This document shows positions 23,149-31,941 of a stretch of DNA of 33,521 nucleotides, one piece after another. A program made the translations under genes and the position numbers. Position 1 is the first letter of the stretch. Each line of letters begins with the position of its first letter. Location of the stretch: the NCBI GenBank assembly GCA_031283665.1, contig JAITBJ010000017.1, positions 1 through 33,521 of the forward strand, given 5' to 3'. The DNA comes from Candidatus Opitulatrix cubana. GTDB lineage: Bacteria; Actinomycetota; Actinomycetes; Actinomycetales; Bifidobacteriaceae. The notes under the pieces are model-generated. The model was not told the DNA's origin. It ran no database searches and was given only the letters and a program-made list of their open reading frames with translations.

Positions 23149-24421
23149 CAGTTTTGAAATTGAGCTGTCATGCTCTTTTTGTGGTAGAGTTCAGTCTCTT
23201 GTAGATCAGCTAATTGAAGGTCCGGGCGTTTATATATGTAATGAATGTTTGCGAGTGGCTCAAGGAATGTTAGATGCTAATAAACCGCAAAAACCTGAAT
23301 CTAGTAAAAAAGTAATAGATGTAAATAATCTTCCTACACCAAAAGAGATATTCAATCATTTATCAGAATATGTGATAGGGCAGGACAATGCAAAGCAGGC
23401 GCTGAGTGTTGCAGTTTATAATCATTATAAAAGAATACTTGCGATAGAAAACGGCATTACGAAAGATGAAACTGAAATTAATAAATCAAATGTTTTGATA
23501 ATTGGAAATACAGGCACTGGTAAAACTTATTTAGCACAAACATTAGCTAGAATTATGAAAGTTCCGTTTGCAATAGTAGATGCAACCACTTTAACTCAAG
23601 CAGGTTATGTAGGCGAAGATGTAGAAAACATTTTAGTTCGTCTTGTTCAAAGCGCTGATGGTGATGTGCAGAAAGCTGAAAAGGGAATAATATATATAGA
23701 TGAAATAGATAAAATATCACGCAAGGGCGATAATCCTACAATCACACGAGATGTCTCCGGTGAGGGTGTGCAGCAGTCTTTACTAAAAATTATTGAGGGA
23801 ACTACAGCAAATATACCTGAAAAAAATACTGTAGACCGTAGAAAGCATCCTGGTCAAGATCTTGTGCAAATAGACACAAAAGATATACTTTTTATAGTGG
23901 GAGGAGCTTTTGATGGGTTGGAAGCAATTTTGAAAGCGCGTGATACATCAGCTAAAATTGGGTTTGGAGCAAAACTGAAAAATAGCGAAATTGAGCATAA
24001 TATATTTGATAATGTTAGACCATTAGATTTGCAACGGTTTGGATTAATTCCTGAACTAATTGGTCGCCTTCCTGTAATCACATCTGTAGATAATTTATCA
24101 GAAGAAACAATGTTAAGGATTTTGACAGAACCAAAAAATTCTTTAGTGAAGCAGTTTAAAAAGCTTTTTGCATTAGATGATGTGAAGCTGAAATTTGAAA
24201 AAGACGCTTTGAGAGAAATTGTAAAACAGTCTACTCAGTTTAAAACTGGTGCTAGAGGTTTGAGGTCTATTATGGAAAAAACTCTTGAACCGATTATGTT
24301 TGAAATACCATCAAACCCTAATATAGCAGAAGTGGTAATTACTAAAAAAGCTGTTCAAGGATTAGATGCTCCAAAAATAGTTAATGTGGATTTTGCAGAG
24401 CTAACTCGTAAAAGAGCTTAA
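23141..24421 (+). CDS. clpX: ClpX unfoldase subunit
   Basis: AAA+ unfoldase that recognises, unfolds and feeds substrates to ClpP1P2. The 426 residues start with a C4 zinc finger (Cys11, 14, 33, 36). Walker A is GNTGTGKT (122-129), where GPTGSGKT is more usual. The pore loop is GYVG (155-158), Walker B is IIYIDEID (183-190), and GRLPV occurs near the sensor region. The C-terminal small domain ends in GARGLRSIMEKTLEPIMFE. It overlaps clpP2 by 8 bp. sufS begins 8 nt after its stop. Confidence 0.96.
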   Translation: MANSFEIELSCSFCGRVQSLVDQLIEGPGVYICNECLRVAQGMLDANKPQKPESSKKVIDVNNLPTPKEIFNHLSEYVIGQDNAKQALSVAVYNHYKRILAIENGITKDETEINKSNVLIIGNTGTGKTYLAQTLARIMKVPFAIVDATTLTQAGYVGEDVENILVRLVQSADGDVQKAEKGIIYIDEIDKISRKGDNPTITRDVSGEGVQQSLLKIIEGTTANIPEKNTVDRRKHPGQDLVQIDTKDILFIVGGAFDGLEAILKARDTSAKIGFGAKLKNSEIEHNIFDNVRPLDLQRFGLIPELIGRLPVITSVDNLSEETMLRILTEPKNSLVKQFKKLFALDDVKLKFEKDALREIVKQSTQFKTGARGLRSIMEKTLEPIMFEIPSNPNIAEVVITKKAVQGLDAPKIVNVDFAELTRKRA

Positions 24422-24429
24422 TAAAAATA

Positions 24430-25704
24430 ATGACAAAAAGCAGTATGCAAAACTCATTGTTTGCCACTTCTGTTTTTAATTCATCTTTTCCAGAATCTGA
24501 TATTGAATATAACGGCAGAAAGCTAATTTATTTAGATACTGCTGCTTCAGCGCTAAAACCTAAAAGCGTTATAGAACTTGAAAGTTTATTTAATATAAGC
24601 TCCTATGCAAATATATCTCGCGGAATAAGTTCTTTATCTACAAAAGCTACTGAACTTTATGAACAAGCCCGGCAAAACACTTTAAATCTTATAACATCAA
24701 AACCAGATGATGCTGCTTTAATTATTACAAGCGGCGCGACTCAATCACTGAATCTTGCTGCTAATTATTATTCAAATAAATTAAAAAAAGATGATGAAAT
24801 AATAATTAGCATAGCCGAGCATCATTCAAATTTGCTGCCCTGGAAAGCTCTTGCAGATAAAACAGGAGCTGCGTTAAAGATAGCTAATGTGGATGATAAT
24901 GGAAGAATCACAGTAGATAGTGTGATAGACAAAATATCTAAAAACACAAAAGTGGCGGCACTTGCTCATATTTCAAATGTTACAGGTGCAATTGCTCCAC
25001 TGAAAAAAATTAGCGAAGCAGTCCATAAAGTAGGTGCCGACTTGATAGTTGATGCTGCACAATCTGTAGGGCATATTGAAGTTGATTTATTTGATATAGA
25101 TTGCGAAATGGCAGCATTTTCTGCTCATAAAGTTTATGGACCAACAGGTTTAGGATTTCTTTACTGCAAAAAAGAGCTGCTTCCAAATTTCCCAAACTTT
25201 ATTGTTGGCGGTGGAACTGTAGATGATGTTTATTTTGAGAAAACTAATAATAATTCTAATAGTTTAGAAGTTGTTTATAAAAATGGAATTGCTCATCTTG
25301 AAGCAGGTACACCGCCTATTTCACAAATGATAGCATTTGGAGAGATTGTAAATAAATTGAATAAAACTTCTTTTGAAACGATTGAAAATTATGAGAGTAA
25401 AATTGCTGAAAAACTTCTTGAGGTTCAAAATATAAACGGTATAAAAATAATAGGACCAAAAGCGCTAGATAATAGAATAGGAATAATTTCATTTTTTCAC
25501 GAAAGCGTTCATCCGCATGACTTAGGCCAGTTTCTTGATGATTTGTCAATTGTTTGCAGAGTAGGGCATAATTGCGCCGCTCCTATACATAAGCGATTTG
25601 GCGCGAATGCATCTGTGAGATTTTCTGCTGGAGTTTATAACACACTTGCTGAAGCGCAAACGGCTGTGGAAGGTGTAAAAGAGGCTATAAGATTTTTGAG
25701 TTAA
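24430..25704 (+). CDS. sufS: SufS-type cysteine desulfurase
   Basis: PLP enzyme that removes sulfur from cysteine as a persulfide for Fe-S cluster assembly and other sulfur transfers. The 424 residues show YLDTAASALKP, the cofactor-stacking EHHSNLLPW (130-138), VDAAQSVGH, the PLP lysine in SAHKVYGPTG (Lys234) and the catalytic Cys382 in RVGHNCAAP, the class II (SufS/CsdA) pattern. The usual GHHC is GHNC here. An asparagine-rich insertion (KTNNNSNS, 271-278) sits in a surface loop. It follows clpX by 8 nt and ends the operon. No sufBCD or sufU lies nearby, so its scaffold partner must be elsewhere. Confidence 0.93.
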   Translation: MTKSSMQNSLFATSVFNSSFPESDIEYNGRKLIYLDTAASALKPKSVIELESLFNISSYANISRGISSLSTKATELYEQARQNTLNLITSKPDDAALIITSGATQSLNLAANYYSNKLKKDDEIIISIAEHHSNLLPWKALADKTGAALKIANVDDNGRITVDSVIDKISKNTKVAALAHISNVTGAIAPLKKISEAVHKVGADLIVDAAQSVGHIEVDLFDIDCEMAAFSAHKVYGPTGLGFLYCKKELLPNFPNFIVGGGTVDDVYFEKTNNNSNSLEVVYKNGIAHLEAGTPPISQMIAFGEIVNKLNKTSFETIENYESKIAEKLLEVQNINGIKIIGPKALDNRIGIISFFHESVHPHDLGQFLDDLSIVCRVGHNCAAPIHKRFGANASVRFSAGVYNTLAEAQTAVEGVKEAIRFLS

Positions 25705-25706
25705 CC

Positions 25707-25729
25707 ATGAATAAAGTTGCTTTATTTAT
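25707..25729. terminator. Shared AT-rich hairpin between convergent sufS and TPM genes
   Basis: ATGAATAAAG-TTG-CTTTATTTAT pairs over 10 bp (one G-T pair) and fills almost the whole 25-bp gap between the two stop codons. It could end transcripts from both sides, but the T tract is interrupted. Confidence 0.45.
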
Positions 25730-26407
25730 TTATTCAATTCTTGGAACAGTCTCAATTCTCTTTAGTCGCTTTGGTTTATCTTTACTTTTTTGCAGTTTTT
25801 TTCTGAAAATAAATAAATAAAGCAATCCCGCAATAGCTCCGATAATTATTAGTGTAATTACAGCAATTATGAACGGTGACAAACTGTTAGCATCGGCTTG
25901 TGCAGTGATTTCTTTTGTAAACTCAATTACAGCTTCTGACCAAGCAGATACTGAAAGCAGCTGAACTACAGATGGCGAAACTGTTTCTAAATTGCGTTTT
26001 GAGAGTTTTTCACTATTTTTCGGTATAAAAATAGCTGTTTTCCCGCTTTGAGTAGCTACTGCAAATAAAACTGACTGACTATCTAAGTTTGACATTGCTG
26101 CAGTTTGATCTATCCAAGCATCAGGATCGGGAGGATTAGAAAAATCTGGCACAAATATGCAGTACACTTTTATATTTGACTGCTCCTGCGCTTTTTGAAA
26201 TATAGACAAAATTTGCGGTTTGTCTGCAGCTAATAAATTATTTGGATCTGTGATTTGTGATGATATTAAAATAGGATCATATTTGGTCTTTGTAGCACTA
26301 GTAGAATCATCTGCATATGAGTGATTTACATTTGCAAATCCATACGCTCCTCCAATAATAGGAAGCAAACTTATAAAACCAATAATTATATAGTATACTT
26401 TCTTCAC
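25730..26407 (-). CDS. TPM-domain membrane protein
   Basis: A 225-residue protein with an N-terminal signal peptide or anchor (about 1-28, KKVYYIIIGFISLLPIIGG), an extracytoplasmic domain matching the TPM (TLP18.3/Psb32/MOLO-1) family (ITDPNNLLAADKPQIL, IKVYCIFVPDF, SVLFAVAT), one membrane helix (about 179-203, FIIAVITLIIIGAIAGLLYLF), and a short basic tail. TPM domains in Gram-positives are found in exported proteins of poorly defined function. Start is GTG at 26407, supported by TGA-TACAAT-N6-GTG. It lies downstream of the MFS gene on the same strand but has its own promoter. Confidence 0.82.
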   Translation of the reverse strand: MKKVYYIIIGFISLLPIIGGAYGFANVNHSYADDSTSATKTKYDPILISSQITDPNNLLAADKPQILSIFQKAQEQSNIKVYCIFVPDFSNPPDPDAWIDQTAAMSNLDSQSVLFAVATQSGKTAIFIPKNSEKLSKRNLETVSPSVVQLLSVSAWSEAVIEFTKEITAQADANSLSPFIIAVITLIIIGAIAGLLYLFIFRKKLQKSKDKPKRLKRIETVPRIE

Positions 26408-26413
26408 TATTAT

Positions 26414-26419
26414 ATTGTA
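26414..26419 (-). promoter_or_regulatory. Extended -10 box, leaderless TPM gene
   Basis: On the minus strand TGA-TACAAT, 6 nt (ATAATA), GTG at 26407. Confidence 0.65.
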
Positions 26420-26449
26420 TCACAATTTAGCACTATATTTTAGTGTAAT

Positions 26450-27658
26450 TTAACTGGAAAGTTTTAAAAATTTCCCCCATATAAAAGATATTATAACCCA
26501 AGCAAACATGCACGCTACTAACGCTATCATACAACCTTGAATAGATATATTGTCAATTGTGATTCCTGCAATAAGTGAGCCTAAAGCTGTTCCTAGATTT
26601 ACCGCTGATGAAAGCCAAGAGAAGCCTTGCGTTAGGCGAGCATCTGGAACAGTGTCGCGAATTAAAGTATTTAGCACAGTGAAAATAGGAGCAATCGCAG
26701 CTGATGAACAAAAAACTATAATCGGTATAAAATATAAATTGTTATATAAATATATATAATTTATCAAAATCACAATATCAATTCCTAATAAAATTACCAT
26801 TCTTTTTGTTTGTGCGAGCTTTATATGAATAAGTCCGTAAAGCAGACCAGCTACTAATGAAGCTACAGAGCCTATAGCAAGAATAAACCCTGAAATAGTT
26901 GATAACCCTGCATGTGTGTAAATAGCAGGAATTGTTACATTTATAATACCAAAGTTTATACCTAAAACCCCAGCTCCTGCTATGCAATATGATACTCCGT
27001 GTATTTTGATTAGAGGCTTTACAAAGTCTTTATCTTTTTGTTTTTGCTCTTTTGAGATTTGAAGTATAGGAGGTTCGGAAGATTTTAGATTATAAAATAC
27101 GATATTGAAAATGCCTGCAATTGCTACAACAATTACTAATGAAATAATAGGATATGCTCCTGTGGCTAAAATCACACCTATTACAGGTCCTAGAATATAT
27201 ACAAAATCATCTGCTGCTGTTTCAAAAGCATAAGCTGTGTGCAAATGTTTAGGATTTTTTACAATATAATTCCATCGCATTCTAGTTAGAGATCCATAAT
27301 AGTATTGAGAAGCTCCTGTTAGAGCAGTGAAAATAAATAACCAAGGCAAGGGAGCAGAATATAAAAATGAAAAAATTACTCCTAACATAGATGCTATATA
27401 GATAATTGTTAATCTAATACTGATATATGATTGACCCCATTTGTCAATTAGTGCTGCTATAAACGGAACAGAAACAGCGTACGTTAGCGCCACTGTAGAG
27501 CTCAAAGCAGCAGGAATTGTCCAAGAGGAAGTATAATGATATGCCACAAATAATATAGCCATTTGATAAATAGGCTGTGGAAAACGACAAAAAATCCCAA
27601 TAAATGCAAAACGGAATGCACCTGGATATTTGAAAACTTTTTTATATGGTGTGAACAT
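26450..27658 (-). CDS. MFS transporter
   Basis: A 402-residue membrane protein with about 12 hydrophobic segments. It is paralogous to the product at 15802-17025: shared features are the N-terminal basic-aromatic stretch before helix 1, R-RW between helices 4 and 5, and HTAYAFETAADDFVYILGP. It lacks that paralogue's repeat-built loop; its central loop is short (SSEPPILQISKEQKQKDKDF). The ATG lies 14 nt after the pgm stop, with neither a TAnnnT box at the usual spacing nor a good ribosome site, so it is probably expressed from the pgm transcript. Substrate unknown; a sugar or sugar-phosphate link to pgm is only suggested by position. Confidence 0.82.
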   Translation of the reverse strand: MFTPYKKVFKYPGAFRFAFIGIFCRFPQPIYQMAILFVAYHYTSSWTIPAALSSTVALTYAVSVPFIAALIDKWGQSYISIRLTIIYIASMLGVIFSFLYSAPLPWLFIFTALTGASQYYYGSLTRMRWNYIVKNPKHLHTAYAFETAADDFVYILGPVIGVILATGAYPIISLVIVVAIAGIFNIVFYNLKSSEPPILQISKEQKQKDKDFVKPLIKIHGVSYCIAGAGVLGINFGIINVTIPAIYTHAGLSTISGFILAIGSVASLVAGLLYGLIHIKLAQTKRMVILLGIDIVILINYIYLYNNLYFIPIIVFCSSAAIAPIFTVLNTLIRDTVPDARLTQGFSWLSSAVNLGTALGSLIAGITIDNISIQGCMIALVACMFAWVIISFIWGKFLKLSS

Positions 27659-27672
27659 TTTATTTTTGGATT

Positions 27673-29352
27673 TTATTTCAGAGATTCATCTACTACTTTT
27701 TTAGCTTCTTTTTGTACTAAATGCAAATTGTCTTCTGATATAAATGACTCTGCATAGATTTTATAAACATTTTCTGTGCCAGATGGGCGCGCTGTAAACC
27801 ACGCATCACGCGTTTCCACTTTTAGGCCTCCAATAGCAGCATCGTTTCCAGGTGCTTTTGTCAATTTATTAGTAATTTGCTCTCCTGCAAGAGTGGCAGA
27901 TTTCACATCATCAACTTTTAAAGATTTTAATTTTGCTTTTTGTTCAAGTGTGGCAGCAGAATCTATTCTTTCATAATAAGGTGTCCCATATTTTTCAGTC
28001 AGTTCATTATATAAATCAGATGGTGATTTTTCAGTTTTGCTCATAATTTCGCTAGCTAACAGATCTAAAATCATCCCATCTTTGTCTGTGGTCCAGACGC
28101 TTCCGTCTAATTTCAAAAATGATGCACCAGCCGATTCCTCACCGCCAAAACCAATTGTCCCGTTTATTAGTCCGTCCACAAACCACTTAAATCCTACAGG
28201 CACTTCTAATAATTTTCTACCGTTTCCTGCTACTACATTGTCTATAATCCTTGAAGAGACTAGCGTTTTGCCTACGCTTATATTGCTATTCCAGTTTCCT
28301 CTGTTTTCAGAATTGAAAAGATAATTTATAGTTACTGCTAAATAATGATTTGGATTCATTAAACCTGTTTTAGTTACAATTCCGTGGCGATCTGAATCAG
28401 CGTCATTTCCTGTAGCAATATCGTATTTATTAGAGGTTTTCATAATTTGAGCAAGACCAGCCATAGCGTAAACAGATGAGCAGTCCATACGGATTTTTTC
28501 ATCCCAATCAAGATGCATAAACGCCCATTGCGGATCTACTTTATCATTGACCACATCTAAATTGAGTTTATAGTATTCACTTATCATTTCCCAGTATTCT
28601 ACTGATGCACCGCCGAGCGGGTCCGCGCCAATATGAAGTCCACTTGATTGAATCAGATCCATATTTATTATATTTTGCAAATCTTCTACATAATTTGCTC
28701 TAAAATCATAACTTTTTATTAGTTCAGAATCTTTTGCGCGAGTATACGGTTTACGGTTTACACCCTCCATATTTTTTGAAAGTATTTCGTTTGCGCGAGC
28801 AGCTATCCAATTTGTGACATCTGTGTCCGCTGGTCCTCCATTTGGCGGGTTGTATTTAAAGCCACCATCTGATGGCGGATTATGAGATGGTGTCACTACT
28901 ATTCCGTCTGCCGCATTAGAGCCTGACAAACGCAAACTGCCATCAGAGTTTTTATTATATTTCAAAATTGCGTGTGAGAGCGATGGGGTCGGAGTCCAAG
29001 AAAGTCTGGAATCTGTAAACACTTTTACATTATTGGCTACTAGCACCTCTATAGCAGATTTGTATGCTGGCATAGATAAGCAATGTGTGTCAAAAGCTAT
29101 AAAAAGAGGGCCGCCAATGTTATGACTTTTTCTATATTCGCATATTGCTTGAGTGATGGCTAAAATATGATTTTCATTAAATGATTTTGTCAGAGATGAT
29201 CCTCTATGCCCTGAAGTGCCAAATACCACTTTTTGAGTTTCTTCATTTACATCAGGCTTTAGATCATAGTATTTTCCTAACACATCATCCACATTTATAA
29301 GATCTTTTTTTTCTGCTAATTGCCCTGCTCTATTATTACTGCTATTTACCAT
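27673..29352 (-). CDS. pgm: Phosphoglucomutase (alpha-D-glucose-specific)
   Basis: Interconverts glucose 1-phosphate and glucose 6-phosphate, linking glycogen or exopolysaccharide synthesis to central metabolism. The 559 residues align along their length with the E. coli Pgm type: GTSGHRGSS (45-53), the phosphoserine loop TPSHNPP (Ser156), KYNPPNGGPADTDVT, the metal site DADSDRHG, VPVGFKWFVDG, GGEESAGASFL, and the phosphate-binding RPSGTE near the C terminus. The start is set by TGT-TAAAAT-N6-ATG. The MFS gene follows 14 nt downstream. All catalytic motifs look intact. Confidence 0.96.
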   Translation of the reverse strand: MVNSSNNRAGQLAEKKDLINVDDVLGKYYDLKPDVNEETQKVVFGTSGHRGSSLTKSFNENHILAITQAICEYRKSHNIGGPLFIAFDTHCLSMPAYKSAIEVLVANNVKVFTDSRLSWTPTPSLSHAILKYNKNSDGSLRLSGSNAADGIVVTPSHNPPSDGGFKYNPPNGGPADTDVTNWIAARANEILSKNMEGVNRKPYTRAKDSELIKSYDFRANYVEDLQNIINMDLIQSSGLHIGADPLGGASVEYWEMISEYYKLNLDVVNDKVDPQWAFMHLDWDEKIRMDCSSVYAMAGLAQIMKTSNKYDIATGNDADSDRHGIVTKTGLMNPNHYLAVTINYLFNSENRGNWNSNISVGKTLVSSRIIDNVVAGNGRKLLEVPVGFKWFVDGLINGTIGFGGEESAGASFLKLDGSVWTTDKDGMILDLLASEIMSKTEKSPSDLYNELTEKYGTPYYERIDSAATLEQKAKLKSLKVDDVKSATLAGEQITNKLTKAPGNDAAIGGLKVETRDAWFTARPSGTENVYKIYAESFISEDNLHLVQKEAKKVVDESLK

Positions 29353-29358
29353 ACATTT

Positions 29359-29364
29359 ATTTTA
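29359..29364 (-). promoter_or_regulatory. Extended -10 box, leaderless pgm
   Basis: On the minus strand TGT-TAAAAT, 6 nt (AAATGT), ATG at 29352. It lies just after the U32 gene stop. Confidence 0.6.
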
Positions 29365-29383
29365 ACATATTAGATGGATTTTA

Positions 29384-30667
29384 CTATGAAGGATACGAAT
29401 CAGATAATTCTTTTCTAATAAATGAACCTGTGGGGATAGGGAAGTGGGTATTTTCAGCGTTTTCAAACTCTAATAGCACCTTTTCCATGGGTTTATTTGA
29501 AACTGTTATAGCTGCATTAGATTTGTCAATTATTTCACAGATTTTAGTTTTAATAGGCTCTTTTCCAGGCATTATAATTTCAACGGTATCACCTGTTTGA
29601 AAATAATTTCTTGTTTCTATAAGTGCTTTTGAATTACTTTGCACTCCGCCGGGCTTTTCAATAACATTCCCTAGCAATTTATAATTTCTAATATAACCAG
29701 TATTATAGGTTTGGGACGGCGGAGTGCGTCTGCCCTCACTCATTTTTCCTGAATAATAAAAGCCGGTAGAATATGCACGGTGTGAAACATTATTAACTTC
29801 TTCTAGTGCCCATTTTGGAGCAGGCTGATTATTATAATATGAGTCAATTGCCACTCTATAAGCGTTTGTGATTGCTCCTGTATAATAAGCAGATTTTGCT
29901 CTACCCTCTATTTTTAAACTTTTTACACCAGCATTTACTAAATCATCTATATGCTCTATCATACACATATCTTGTGCGTTCATAATAGTAGTTCCAGTTT
30001 GGTCCTCTATCAAATCTATAGGCATATTATCGCGTTTAGCCTCCACTATTTTATATTCCCATCTGCAAGCTTGAGGGCAGTCTCCATGATTTGCATCTCT
30101 ACCTGTTAAATACTGCGCTAATAAACATCTACCTGAAAAACTCATACACATAGCACCGTGAACAAAACATTCTATCTCTAAATTAGCTGGAGTTTTTTCA
30201 CAAATTAGAGCAATATCTTCAATAGATAGCTCTCTTGCAAGCACCACTCTTTTAGCACCAAGCTCATAAAGCTTTTTAGCTGTATAATAATTTGTGACTC
30301 CTGCTTGGGTGGAAATATGTATATCAAGAGCAGGTGCATATTTTTTTGCTAACTCCATAATGCCTATATCAGAAATAATCACAGCATTAGCTTTGCTAGT
30401 ATTCAAAAATGAAAAATAGTTTTTTAGATTTTCAATCTCTTCATTTGACGGTACTATATTCACAGTGATATATGCTTTCACGCCATTTTTGCGTGCAAAC
30501 TCTAGACCTTTTTCAAAATCAGATTCTGAAAAATTTTTCGATGCTGTTCTCATACCAAAGTTTTTGTCAGCAAAATAAACCGCATCAGCGCCAAAAGCTA
30601 TAGCAGATTTTAGTGAGTCTAATTCACCAGCAGGGGAGAGCAGTTCAACTTTTTCATATTTTGCCAT
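29384..30667 (-). CDS. U32 peptidase-family protein (TrhP/YegQ-like tRNA hydroxylation)
   Basis: A 427-residue TIM-barrel-like protein of the U32 family. Visible signatures are the N-terminal ELLSPAGELDSLKSAI with FGADAVYFA, and the cysteine signature ECFVHGAMCMSFSGRC followed by a DCPQACRW cluster; the cysteines are likely Fe-S ligands. Several U32 members once called peptidases (TrhP, TrhO-pathway YegQ) are known to act in prephenate-dependent 5-hydroxyuridine formation at tRNA position 34, which is the preferred role. Other U32 members act in ubiquinone or 23S rRNA hydroxylation (RlhA), so the substrate is not certain. The start is set by TATACT-N6-ATG and lies 14 bp from the divergent MHS start. 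Confidence 0.87.
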   Translation of the reverse strand: MAKYEKVELLSPAGELDSLKSAIAFGADAVYFADKNFGMRTASKNFSESDFEKGLEFARKNGVKAYITVNIVPSNEEIENLKNYFSFLNTSKANAVIISDIGIMELAKKYAPALDIHISTQAGVTNYYTAKKLYELGAKRVVLARELSIEDIALICEKTPANLEIECFVHGAMCMSFSGRCLLAQYLTGRDANHGDCPQACRWEYKIVEAKRDNMPIDLIEDQTGTTIMNAQDMCMIEHIDDLVNAGVKSLKIEGRAKSAYYTGAITNAYRVAIDSYYNNQPAPKWALEEVNNVSHRAYSTGFYYSGKMSEGRRTPPSQTYNTGYIRNYKLLGNVIEKPGGVQSNSKALIETRNYFQTGDTVEIIMPGKEPIKTKICEIIDKSNAAITVSNKPMEKVLLEFENAENTHFPIPTGSFIRKELSDSYPS

Positions 30668-30679
30668 ATACTAAGTATA
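30667..30679. promoter_or_regulatory. Palindromic bidirectional -10 element
   Basis: TATACTAAGTATA is a perfect inverted repeat around one base. The minus-strand TATACT (30674-30679) is 6 nt from the U32 ATG. The plus-strand TATACT (30667-30672) is 9 nt from the MHS ATG and shares one base with the U32 start codon. Confidence 0.6.
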
Positions 30680-30681
30680 GT

Positions 30682-31929
30682 ATGAAAAACTCAAAATTGC
30701 AACCAGCAGCTATATGGATAGGCACTGCTTTAGAGAATTATGACTTTGCAATTTATGCAACAGGTGCTGCATTAGTTTTTTCAAAAACATTTTTTCCAAA
30801 TGTGTCATATGAGCTTGGTATTTTGTCATCACTTGGCACTTTTGCAGTAGGCTTTTTTGCACGACCTATTGGCGGTTTTATATTTTCACATATAGGAGAC
30901 ACAAAAGGGAGAAAATCTGTTTTAGTTTTTACGCTTTTTTTAATGGGATTTTCTACATTTGCAATTGGACTTTTACCCGATTACAATACAGCTGGAATTA
31001 TATCACCTATTTTATTAGTGATTTTGAGAGTTTTGCAAGGATTAGGATCGGGAGCAGAGCAGGCTGCTGGATTAGTTTATTTAGCTGAAGCCGCGCCAGA
31101 GGGAAAGAAAGGCAGATGGACCTCAATTGTGTTCGTTGGCACCACAACGGGTACATTTTTGGGCGCGGCAGTTTGGACTATTGTGAAAGTGCTTTCGGGA
31201 AATAGCTTAATTAGCTATTCATGGAGAGCAGTTTTTCTATCATCTATTATTATTACAATAGTAGCGTTTTTTATGAGAATCAAATTGAGTGAAACAGATC
31301 AGTTTTTGAATTTGAAAAAGTCTAAAAAAGTTTCTGCATCCCCAATAAAAAACGCTGGCAAAAAAAGTATTGGTCCAATGTTTAGAGTTTTCCTTGTAAA
31401 TATAGGTGCGAATTCAGCAAGTTATATAGTTCATACTTTTTTTGCCACTTATTTGACAGTTATAGGCATAAATGCAGTGGATGTGCCGCAAATTCTTTTA
31501 GTTTCTGCTGCTTTTTCAATACCTTCAGCTTATATAGGCGGGATTCTTACAGATAAATTAGGAGCAGCACGCTCTCAAAGACTTTTACAATGTGCTACAG
31601 GAGTTTATTTATTTCTAGCATTTGCACTTTTCAACACTCAAAATACTATACTAGTCTATATAGTTACGTCTTTAGGATATGCATTAGTGGCAGCACTAAA
31701 CTCGCCTCAAGGAGTTTATTTTTCCTCTCTTTTTCCAGCATCTTATCGCACTACAGGAGTTACACTGCCGCGTGAGATTTCATCTGCGCTAGGCGGAGGG
31801 CTTTCTCCTTTAATAGCATCTGCATTAGTTTTTGCTACTGGGTCTGCAATCCCTGTTAGCATCTTTTGTGCGGCTTTGCTGCTGGTGAGTTTTCTAGCAA
31901 GCACAAATGTGAAAAAGACAATAATTTGA
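30682..31929 (+). CDS. MHS-family (ProP/shikimate-type) MFS transporter
   Basis: A 415-residue, 12-helix permease of the metabolite:H+ symporter family. The N terminus (AIWIGTALENYDFAIYATGAAL then FFPN) and the first-half loop RPIGGFIFSHIGDTKGRKS are diagnostic, as is LRVLQGLGSGAEQAAG. Family members import small organic acids or compatible solutes such as proline/betaine, citrate, shikimate or alpha-ketoglutarate; which one is unknown here. The ATG at 30682 begins the conserved N terminus; the in-frame GTG 30613 lies inside the divergent U32 gene and is rejected. It is divergent from the U32 gene (14 bp between start codons). uvrA starts 12 nt after its stop with its own promoter. Confidence 0.9.
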   Translation: MKNSKLQPAAIWIGTALENYDFAIYATGAALVFSKTFFPNVSYELGILSSLGTFAVGFFARPIGGFIFSHIGDTKGRKSVLVFTLFLMGFSTFAIGLLPDYNTAGIISPILLVILRVLQGLGSGAEQAAGLVYLAEAAPEGKKGRWTSIVFVGTTTGTFLGAAVWTIVKVLSGNSLISYSWRAVFLSSIIITIVAFFMRIKLSETDQFLNLKKSKKVSASPIKNAGKKSIGPMFRVFLVNIGANSASYIVHTFFATYLTVIGINAVDVPQILLVSAAFSIPSAYIGGILTDKLGAARSQRLLQCATGVYLFLAFALFNTQNTILVYIVTSLGYALVAALNSPQGVYFSSLFPASYRTTGVTLPREISSALGGGLSPLIASALVFATGSAIPVSIFCAALLLVSFLASTNVKKTII

Positions 31930-31935
31930 TAGACT
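31930..31935 (+). promoter_or_regulatory. Extended -10 box, leaderless uvrA
   Basis: TGA-TAGACT, 6 nt (TAATTT), ATG at 31942. The box lies directly after the MHS stop. No SOS (LexA) box was recognised by eye. Confidence 0.65.
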
Positions 31936-31941
31936 TAATTT

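Noticed and set aside
26427..26448. CIRCE-like inverted repeat (TTAGCACT...AGTGTAA) between the MFS and TPM genes
   Set aside because: The right arm lacks the C of GCTAA, the spacer is 7 rather than 9 nt, and the neighbouring gene is not a chaperone. Chance in AT-rich DNA is likelier.
30613..30615. GTG 30613 as the MHS transporter start
   Set aside because: It would put 23 non-conserved residues inside the divergent U32 gene; ATG 30682 begins the conserved family N terminus.
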